DNA of 64,000 nucleotides from Strongylocentrotus droebachiensis. Taxonomy: Eukaryota; Echinodermata; Echinoidea; Camarodonta; Strongylocentrotidae. The stretch spans positions 372,001 through 436,000 of the forward strand of contig JAVYIG010000693.1 of assembly GCA_035222895.1 (NCBI GenBank), given 5' to 3'. Below the pieces are notes generated by a model that made no database searches, was not told the origin of the DNA, and saw only the letters and a list, made by a program, of their open reading frames with translations. How positions within the stretch are numbered: position 1 is the first letter of the stretch; every line of letters starts with the position of its first letter. Both the position numbers and the translations under genes were made by a program. Shown here one piece after another: positions 58,001-64,000 of the stretch.

Positions 58001-58255
58001 AATTGTCATAGTGATGATTGTACTAGCGGTAGGTTCCCTAGAAGTAGCATCCATGGGGGTGGTGGTCCAAGAGATAGTTATTGAATGTGGGCATAATTGT
58101 TTCTCAAAATGTTGCATAATTGCCAGCAATCCTAATAATTTTACTGGTATTTATTGATCACTTGTTTTCCTGCAGGTATTAAGAGGAGAGTGGCCAAGTC
58201 TGGCATGTCCAAGAGAACACAAGCTGCTGGGAGTTCTGTCTGCTCTGTCATGTGA
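46006..58255 (+). CDS. INPP5E: INPP5E orthologue: phosphatidylinositol polyphosphate 5-phosphatase, 918 aa, 13 coding exons
   Basis: In vertebrates this enzyme removes the 5-phosphate of PI(4,5)P2 and PI(3,4,5)P3 and sets the lipid identity of the primary cilium. Coding exons: 46006-46112, 46875-48398, 49096-49219, 49958-50055, 50718-50842, 51959-52011, 52243-52309, 53415-53522, 54432-54602, 55803-55918, 56854-56990, 57356-57402, 58176-58255. All borders are AG/GT and the frame closes over 2757 nt. The disordered N-terminus (1-569), mostly from the 1524-nt exon 2, is acidic, Ser/Pro-rich and much longer than in human (644 aa in all). The catalytic domain starts at FVATWNM (575-581) and has FWCGDFNFR (746-754), PSYTDRVLY (828-836) and SDHRPV (858-863). 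FVREVYI (885-891) matches the human FDRELYL ciliary-targeting motif, and the end CSVM is a CaaX box for prenylation. The match to human INPP5E ([25 protein letters not shown]) is unmistakable. Confidence 0.96.
46393..46752. mobile_element. hAT-like MITE in INPP5E intron 1
   Basis: The ends CAGGGCTGTCAAC and GTTGACAGCCCTG are perfect inverted repeats. CCATAAT flanks both ends (46386-46392 and 46753-46759). The CAGGG terminus fits hAT elements, whose target duplication is usually 8 bp. Inside is a poly(G) repeat (46457-46558) with the motif cagccgctgaataag also seen at 9155. Confidence 0.75.
48428..48556. mobile_element. Compact hairpin MITE in INPP5E intron 2
   Basis: gtacaagctcaccgacatcc and ggatgtcggtgaacttgtac face each other with a 30-40 base centre. 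The pairing extends outward through ccatcataa/ttatgacgg, giving arms of about 45-50 bases. Confidence 0.85.
48730..49092 (+). mobile_element. tRNA-derived SINE
   Basis: Pol III A box TGGTCTAGTGG (48738-48748) and B box GGTTCGAATCC (48782-48792) in a tRNA-like head. Body motifs follow (cctttggcaagatatta, ctccacccaggtgtt), then a LINE-type tail, agcgcttagagatg...taagcgctatatt, ending in (ATT)n. The acceptor of INPP5E exon 3 lies directly after the tail (49095). Confidence 0.85.
50070..50460. repeat. (ATTC)n microsatellite in INPP5E intron 4
   Basis: About 390 bp of ATTC/ATTCA with interruptions (caatc, cacac), starting 15 bases after the exon 4 donor. Confidence 0.95.
50975..51024. mobile_element. 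Fragment of the TA/CAGT-type MITE
   Basis: tgtagacaggtggtcactaa and aagcaggtttgactgta match the right end of the element at 58545-58722. Confidence 0.6.
51277..51335. repeat. Poly(G) run facing a poly(C) run
   Basis: A G run of about 20 (51290-51309), then cctcccagg, then a C run of about 14 (51319-51332). They can pair as a G-C hairpin with a very short loop. Confidence 0.9.
51360..51440 (-). mobile_element. Truncated copy of the 'gtgacacaaag' MITE
   Basis: Inverted relative to 52373-52635; it shares tttctcaaaatggcca and ctttgtgtcactgacccct. Confidence 0.6.
51452..51600 (+). mobile_element. SINE fragment
   Basis: Decayed relative of the SINEs at 48730 and 54143: ggatcacaaggtacagggt, ccaatgtccttggcaagacatt and ccatccaggtg are kept. 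The A box region is lost or degraded. Confidence 0.6.
51650..51864. mobile_element. Fold-back MITE (gtgacgtcataaaaatc family), copy B
   Basis: aaaatctattttttgaattt and aaattcaaaaaatagatttt face each other, and the outer end reads gacgtcacagcttcggtact, as in the element at 37786-38116. It lies in INPP5E intron 5. Confidence 0.75.
52373..52635. mobile_element. MITE with ends tcgaggggtcagtgacacaa
   Basis: gaggggtcagtgacacaaag at the left and ctttgtgtcattgaaccctc at the right are inverted repeats, with TA-rich flanks. Related, incomplete copies are at 51360-51440 and 57000-57245, all in INPP5E introns. Confidence 0.75.
52860..53350. repeat. Poly(C)-bearing repeat in INPP5E intron 7
   Basis: A C run at 52880-52896 leads into C-rich, loosely repeated text with 'ggaaaaatgctcaatgtacc', 'agaaaaatgctcaatttacc' and 'ggaaaaatttctaag' units about 30 bases apart. 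It then ends in gtgggggggccgggg. The loose periodicity resembles the array at 39226. Confidence 0.55.
53590..53778 (-). mobile_element. TTAA-flanked MITE ('agccccactgcacta'), copy 1
   Basis: The ends agccccactgcactac and gtacagacaggat are imperfect inverted repeats inside TTAA (53586-53589, 53779-53782). Two more copies lie at 62136-62315 and 62527-62719 in the other orientation. Confidence 0.75.
53783..53968. mobile_element. TA-flanked MITE with CAGT-type ends
   Basis: ctgtcaaacctgctttaacg at the left and ctataaagaccaccc/cagtgaaaccc at the right (reverse-complemented) are related inverted ends next to TA. The element has a repeated 'aaagaccacctgt' motif and abuts the TTAA MITE before it. 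A relative is at 58545-58722. The ends recall pogo/Tigger-type elements. Confidence 0.6.
54143..54415 (+). mobile_element. tRNA-derived SINE
   Basis: A box TGGTCTAGTGG (54150-54160), B box GGTTCGAGTTC (54194-54204), then cctttggcaagatattaatc, ctccacccaggtgttg and the tail gcgccttgagcacc...gtgcgctttataaat. It ends 16 bases before the acceptor of INPP5E exon 9. Confidence 0.85.
54779..55232. mobile_element. Fold-back MITE with ~95-bp arms in INPP5E intron 9
   Basis: cctatgcgatatgcg and cgttatggagac on the left mirror gtctccataacg and cgcatatcggatagg on the right. The inner ends gtcagcccgagcgcctatca and tgataggcgctcgggctgac are perfect. Confidence 0.85.
56195..56370. mobile_element. Hairpin MITE ending in a long C run
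   Basis: cttgtttcacaaagcc (about 56208) faces agttttgtgcaaagcc (about 56330), with inverted aatgacaa/ttgtca motifs between. A 26-base C run (about 56345-56368) closes the right side. Confidence 0.6.
57000..57245 (+). mobile_element. Right-truncated copy of the 'gtgacacaaag' MITE
   Basis: Starts gaggggtcagtgacacaaag, 10 bases after the donor of INPP5E exon 11. It has an extra internal tandem copy of the 'ttcaatggggtgttgggt' segment relative to 52373-52635. Confidence 0.7.
57594..57680. repeat. Degenerate TTAGGG-like short repeat
   Basis: gggttaggtttagggttt and tagggttaggta show an irregular 6-7 base periodicity in an INPP5E intron. It is too short and irregular to call telomeric. Confidence 0.5.
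57776..58080. repeat. 15-bp minisatellite, about 20 degenerate units
   Basis: The unit is close to gtcctaggggtgatt and returns at 15-base steps through the last INPP5E intron, with frequent substitutions and almost no indels. As 15 is a multiple of 3 both strands stay open (105-106 codons), which is a periodicity effect, not a gene. Confidence 0.9.
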
Positions 58256-59935
58256 TCATCAGGTATCTAATCAGGTGACTTATGTGACATATCATGTGAC
58301 ATTTTGCCATCATGGTAGGATAAGATGTACTAGCGTGAGCTAGGGTGCAGTGCTGTTAGGGTCATTCATGATTGTCTTCAACACTGTTGACAACTCTCCA
58401 GTTTTTTTTTACGAGAAATTTGGACAAAATTCTTCCGGCAGCTCCTTGGAGTTCTTGCTTTAGATTTAAATAATAGGAGGCATTTGAATCAGCTGCCCAT
58501 TCTCATCATGCATATGTGATCATTCAAATTCATTTCTCATTTTATAGTCAAACTTGTCTTTATAGCAACCGCCCAAAGGAAACATAAAAAGTGGTCTTTG
58601 TAGACAGGTTCCTTTAGTACATGTTTCAATGAGAAACCATTTTCAAGGGAAACAAAAAATGTGGTCTTTATAGACAGGTGGTCTTTGTAGACAGGTGGTC
58701 ACTAAAGCAGGTTTGACTGTAATATGTATATAACACTTCATTACATCATGGGCATGAATGAGTGATACAATGATATAATTACAGGGTGACATTATCTCAC
58801 AGATGCCACAATAGGTTTTGCCTCTCATAAAAAAAGAAGTTCTTTCTAAATGTAGACAAATATTTAGATATTGACACAAATGATTTATTTCAACTGAAAT
58901 ATTTTGCAATTGTGTCTCTGGTATGTTTTACTACTGTATCAAAAGCATTATCAAAATCTTAGGCATTCTTTCTTAATTATGAGGTTATTCATTCCTTTCA
59001 ATTGAATAGTAGTTGTACAAAATTATATTTGATACGTGCAATGATTGTACATTAATGGAATGTAACTGTAATCAAAATATAAAAGTGTACTGTGATCATT
59101 GCCAAGAAATAATTTGTGTGAATTAAAAATACTTTTCATTGGACTTTTGCTGCATGTTATATCATGGGCTGAATTTACTACACAAATAATGTGCATTGTA
59201 TAGTATACTTTGTGATTTTGCATTTATATTAATATACCAAATCAAACCATAAATACATAAAATAATATTACATAGCTATAGTGCCAAAGGTACGTGTACA
59301 TTAAAACTATCTATAGATCATGGATGGGAGAACGATGAAGGTAAATAATACCGTATGTGAACAGTATTTGTCCCCACCTGAGAAAGAGCCTTGAGACATT
59401 TTGCATTGTTCTATTTATCTATTTTTCACCTTGGCTTGCATTTTATTATGTTTTTTGGTACTCCTAGAAAACAATGCGATATTTTATGTGCGATTATCAT
59501 TGAATTGATATATTTACCTCAATAACAAACATTGTATAATCATCTTGTGGTATCTGTTTAGTACTTCAGCAGAAAGTTAACGTTTGTGAGAATAGCAAAG
59601 TATTAGTACATGTAGTACAGGTTCCTCAGTGAGTTGTTAATAGAATCAATTTTACAAGGTACATGTTGAATTACGGTAACATTGTCTAATGCTACAATGT
59701 ATAAGTTTCAAATGAAAAGAGCTACTCTAAGATATTGTATAACATATTTTGTGTATGATATATTTATTTTCGCATCACTTCCTTGATGAAACTATGTCGT
59801 TTACTGTGCTTCTTTTTTCTGCAACATTCCATTTTCTGAACTTTCATTTCATATGCCAGAGGCATGATGTACAGAGAGGAACATGTATATAGACTGTCAA
59901 GAGCCAGACGAGCTTATTAAAGAACTCTGTGTAAA
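58256..59935 (+). other. INPP5E: Presumed INPP5E 3' UTR
   Basis: About 1.7 kb of AT-rich sequence after the stop, with a MITE at 58545-58722 and no gene-like ORF. ATTAAA at 59916-59921, followed by a T-rich stretch, is a candidate poly(A) signal. Where the transcript really ends cannot be read from the sequence. Confidence 0.4.
58545..58722. mobile_element. TA-flanked MITE with CAGT-type ends, second copy
   Basis: gtcaaacttgtctttatag at the left and ctaaagcaggtttgactgta at the right. It shares the 'gtggtctttgtagacaggt' text (inverted) with 53783-53968 and sits in the presumed INPP5E 3' UTR. Confidence 0.65.
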
Positions 59936-61233
59936 ATTTTTTTTGTTTGTGTCTGTTGTGGGTTGCGAATCCACCTTATAAAAAACAGAACCCTGCCGCG
60001 GTTTGCTGAGACTTACGTGAACGTGCTGTCCTCGTCAGGCAATATATCTTGACAGCAATTTTTATGTTGGTCTAATTCGTGATTGTGACAGGGAATATAT
60101 TTATATCTTTTCAAATACAGTGTATCCAATAGATATTTACCACATTATCTCTACTCTTCAGTATTTTGCTCATATCCAGGGTTGTCTTATTGCTTGTTTT
60201 CAGTAATTGTTTAATACTGCCCTATTTATTGTTAGACTTTTGGTATTCAAAGCAAAATGCCATTATAGATCTATTAAGCCCCCAGCACACTTTATAAAAT
60301 CACATCCCTCAACCCTTCAACAACAAAAAATTGCAATTGCATTGGATATTGACATTTAAACAATGTTATCTTCCTGATTTAGGTTCTGGGTAATGATTGA
60401 ATACTAAAATAAAAATTTGAATATCCATTGAAAGCCTTCTAATTGAAGTAAAGACCAAATTGCATGCATATAGTCAGACATCACAACAATTTGGAGCCAA
60501 CTGTTGGCTTTTCTTCCCTTAAGGAGTCTTGCAAATTGCAATACTTACTTTATTATTCATAAGAGTATTCAGAACCTCATTCATAAGTATTATATGTGTT
60601 CAAGTATTTCTTTCAACTGCTATATTGCACATTCTTCCATTTCATTCAATCCAACAAAAGAGAAGCCATGAACACCAACAACCAAATGTCATTAGTGATT
60701 CCTCTTTTTTTCTCCATTTTATCTTCATAGTACTGGTAATAGGGATGCTTGTATTTAGTTTTTTTTATTCAAAAGCCATGGGCTCCTTGTATTTATTGAC
60801 ATTGTACATTATGATATGAAGCTGCATAGTTTTATAATGATTATTATGTTAGTTATTTCATGAATATCAGAAATACAAAATCTGTTATCCCTGTCATGAA
60901 CCCAGCATTTTAGGCCTAGTGCTGTCTATTTGTGTGCATAAATCTTTGTGATTTCTTCAGATGATTGAAATTTGTAACGGTTTCATCCTGCGAAGTAATA
61001 GAATGAGATTGAATCATATTAAACAATGTGATGTGTTTGTAATTCTTAAAAGTTCTTGCCGCAGAAATGGCTGCCATGGTAAATTGTAAATGTTTCCTTT
61101 TGCAAGTATTTCAGCTTACTTCATACTGTATACTGTGAACCCAGCTTATTGGTTTCAATTAGTAGATGTTGAGTATTGTGATGCACAGTACGATTCTTAA
61201 ATTTATTTACAACTTGTGGGATGGAACACTATT
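59936..61233. other. Intergenic, no gene seen
   Basis: AT-rich DNA. The plus-strand ORF of 96 codons at 60529-60819 is hydrophobic but has low-complexity AT-driven composition and no family features. Confidence 0.5.
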
Positions 61234-61587
61234 GCATACCTGCCAACATTTGAAAATAAGAATTAGGAATTTTTAGCATACCGGTAGTATGCCCCTCGAA
61301 ATAAGAAATCACACTTGCAGCGGCAGTGTAGTACTGGCAACACGCGGTAAAGCTGTACCAAAAAGCGAATACAAATTCGCTGCTCGATCATGCAGCCATT
61401 CAACACACACAATACGTGAACTCTCAAATCGCGGCACATGATAAAATAAGCTTACTTTGTCTTTAGCACAAAAATTAAAAAATAAATGAAATTTTGAAAA
61501 ATCTGAATATTCTGAACTGATTTACAGGTCCTAAAAATCCAGAAAATCTAAATATTCTGGATTATTCGGAAGGGTTGGTAGGTATGC
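61234..61587. mobile_element. MITE with ends gcatacctgccaac
   Basis: gcatacctgccaac at the left and gttggtaggtatgc at the right are inverted repeats enclosing 325 bp of non-coding DNA. Confidence 0.75.
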
Positions 61588-62131
61588 TATGGGTGCATTC
61601 AAGTAGACTACTCGACACACCTGTACACGCTAGCGAAAAATAGGGCCTGCTTGGAACCCAAGTAAGACTTAGATTCCGTGCGCGCTGTTATGTTTTTCTT
61701 TAATATTTTCTTCATACTATTTTATCTGTTAGCCCATGGAATGCCGGTGTTTTTAAGTTGATTTTATATGTTCTAGTGGATGACAAATTATTTTTGAGGT
61801 ACGCTTACAACATTGATGACATATATATGTATTAATTTATTAGGTATCATGAATCAACTGAAATTCAGCAGTTTTTAAATATTTTATTTTGTGTGTAGTA
61901 TTAAACTAGATGTTGACAGGACTATGAGCCTGTTTTGAAATATGTATATAAAAGATTCTATGCATGATGGCTCTATTGTACAGTTTATCAAAGATTTTAT
62001 GCATAATTTATTCAAACATGTGTATATACAATTAACAACTAAATTACTCGAACCCTTACCAATTTTTAAAAAATTTTAAGGATGTGAAAAATTGCTTTGT
62101 CCTGATTTATGTTTCTTGAGAATGTAAGATA
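61588..62131. other. Intergenic, no gene seen
   Basis: AT-rich sequence with no ORF or repeat structure that I could support. Confidence 0.5.
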
Positions 62132-62135
62132 TTAA

Positions 62136-62315
62136 AGCTTATCAACACTAGTGTGGCTAGGAGGGATTAGACCACACAGCGAGGTCACTGACTCCTCTCA
62201 TCAACTCCGCTCTCATATAACATAAGAAATAGAGGATCATGGGGGACCAACAGGCACCGATTGGGGAAGTTATCTATATAGACGGAGCAAGTAGCTACAA
62301 GTAGGACAGTGGGGC
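62136..62315 (+). mobile_element. TTAA MITE, copy 2
   Basis: Same family as 53590-53778. TTAA at the left (62132-62135); the right TTAA has mutated to TTGA. Landmarks: agaggatcatgggggaccaa and gcaagtagctacaagtag. Confidence 0.75.
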
Positions 62316-62526
62316 TTTGAAAGGTTACATTCAAAACTAATCAACATAGGCCCTAATTAAACCAATTCACCTTTCATTCTTGAGTTTAATACAAAAAGCA
62401 AAGACATCAGATTTACAAGGGATATGAATGATTAGTTGTTAACTGTATATTTCACCTATATTGATCTGTGTATGTGTGTTTTCATTCAAGTACAGTATTC
62501 TTGGACTTTTAAAAAATAGCTATTAA

Positions 62527-62719
62527 AGCCTGTCTGTACTAGTTTTACCAGGAGGGATGAGACCACCCAGCGTGGTCACTGCTATGACAGGTGGTTATCT
62601 TATCAACTCAGCTTTCAATTAACATAAGAAAAAGAGGATCATGGGGGACCAACAGGCACAGTTTAGGCATTGTTTTCTATATAGAGGGAGCAAGTAGCTA
62701 CAAGTAGTGCAGTGGGGCT
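62527..62719 (+). mobile_element. TTAA MITE, copy 3
   Basis: TTAA on both sides (62523-62526, 62720-62723), ends agcctgtctgtactag and gtagtgcagtggggct; same inner landmarks as copy 2, which lies only about 200 bp away. Confidence 0.8.
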
Positions 62720-62964
62720 TTAAAAGCATGCCATATATTTACTAGTGCAAAGTATCGTTATAAAATTGTAATAATTCTATGCATTCTGATGATACACCTG
62801 TACATCTCAATGGAACAATTTTAATGAGTGACGGTTCTAAAGTCAGAATCATCAGTAGTTTTTAACTCTTTCAGTGCCATACACAATTTAAACCACCCAT
62901 ATGTTGATGTTTAATGTAGTAAGAGGTATAAGTTGGAAAAGTAAAGCCTTGATAGTACTGTAGT

Positions 62965-64000
62965 TTTTATGCCTCCGCCACCGAAGGTGGTGCCGGAGGC
63001 ATCATGTTTTCGGGTTGTCCGTCCGTACGTCCGTACGTCGATCCGTCCGTCCGTACGTCCCGTTTGACCGTTATCACAATATCTCAAGAACCATTTAAGA
63101 TTTAAACTTAAGACTCGGGAATAGTATTTATCACCATAGGAAGACGATCTGATTAGATTTTGGAGTACGTAGGTCAAAGGTCACAGGTCACAGAGGTCAA
63201 CTTATGAAATTCCTTGTATTGAGTTTGTTAGCGCGATATCTCAAGAACCATTTGAGATTTAAACTTCAAACTTAAGGATAGTATGTATCACCATAGGAAG
63301 ACGATCTGATTAGATTTTGGAGCACGTATGTCAAAGGTCAAGGGTAACAGAGGTCAACTTATGAAATTCCATACATTTAGATTGTTATCATGATATCTCA
63401 AGAACCACTGGAGATTTAAACTTCAAACTTAGTGATAGTGTGTATCACTATAGGAAAACAATCTGATTACATTTTGGGTCACGAGGTCAAAGGTCAAAGG
63501 TCACAGGGCTCATTATGTATGCAAAAACAGCTTGTGATCGCGTTATCTGAACAACCGATTGATGGATTCCTGCCAAACTTTGGTCATGTATGTATCTTGC
63601 AGAGCTGATGAACTGATTAGATTTTGGGGTCACGAGGTCAAAGGTCAAAGGTCACAGGGCTCATTATGTATGCAAAAACAGCTTGTGATCGCGTTATCTG
63701 AACAACCGATTGATGGATTCCTGCCAAACTTTGGTCATGTATGTATCTTGCAAAGCCAATGAACTGATTAGATTTTGGGGTCACGAGGTCAAAGGTCACA
63801 GCGCACATTGTGTATGCAAAAACAGCTCGTGATCGCCTTATCTCAAGAACCGATTGATGGATTCCTGCCAAACTTAGGTCATGTATGTTACTTGCAGAGC
63901 TGATGAACTGATTAGATTTTGGGGTCATGAGGTAAAGGTCAAGGTCATGCGGCTCATTATGTATGCAAAAATAGCTTGTGATCGTATTATCATTAGAACA
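62965..64000. repeat. 144-160 bp tandem array with AGGTCA direct repeats, running off the window
   Basis: It opens with a palindrome (gcctccgccaccgaaggtgg, then tgccggaggc) and a run of gtccgtccgtacgtccgtac-type text. Units then return with ctgattagattttgg at about 63148, 63308, 63452, 63615, 63766 and 63910. Each unit has 'atctcaagaacc' or a variant and a cluster of AGGTCA half sites spaced by one base. ORFs here (for example 63559-63762 and 63638-63928) are products of the repeat. Confidence 0.85.

Noticed and set aside
57812-58157. Thr/Ile- or Val-rich ORFs of 105-106 codons
   Set aside because: By-products of a 15-bp intronic minisatellite whose unit is a multiple of three.
60529-60819. 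96-codon hydrophobic ORF
   Set aside because: AT-rich intergenic DNA, no good start context, no family feature.
63559-63928. Overlapping ORFs on both strands at the right edge
   Set aside because: They follow the 144-160 bp tandem repeat and repeat with it.

Overview
The window reads as metazoan, most likely echinoderm (sea urchin-like), genomic DNA. It is AT-rich, its genes are split by many introns, and it is packed with short inverted-repeat elements, tRNA-derived SINEs, LINE fragments and very long G or C homopolymer runs. The species call is an inference from gene and repeat style. I saw no rRNA, stand-alone tRNA, CRISPR array, or retroviral or LTR element.

Layout. (1) 160-623, minus strand: a small single-pass membrane protein gene (61 aa) in what looks like a terminal exon. 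(2) 1437-5640: a repeat block with a 1.55-kb tandem duplication and a diverged inverted copy. (3) 8281-43690: two tandem copies of a cytosolic sulfotransferase (SULT1-like) gene, each with six coding exons and 307 codons, at 16216-23050 and 31158-38780. The older duplication starts at 8281 and 23917. Each copy has gained its own insertions: a 996-bp TA-flanked transposon, a CR1-like LINE and a CCAATTGG-rich fold-back element in copy 1; an L1/Tx1-like LINE and a 4.6-kb PIF/Harbinger transposon in copy 2. For three of these the other copy preserves the empty site. (4) 45400-59940, plus strand: a 13-coding-exon, 918-codon orthologue of INPP5E, the ciliary phosphoinositide 5-phosphatase, with all catalytic motifs and a C-terminal CaaX box. 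(5) 59940-64000: intergenic DNA with MITEs and a tandem array carrying nuclear-receptor-type AGGTCA direct repeats.

The sulfotransferases would act in the cytosol, moving sulfate from PAPS to small hydroxylated acceptors. INPP5E would act at ciliary and Golgi membranes on PI(4,5)P2 and PI(3,4,5)P3. Nothing suggests the genes share a pathway. The main interest is genomic: a dated series of insertions on duplicated DNA, a sharp step in divergence inside the sulfotransferase duplication, and several little-explained repeat structures. No wholly new gene system was found; the CCAATTGG fold-back element is the strongest candidate for something undescribed.
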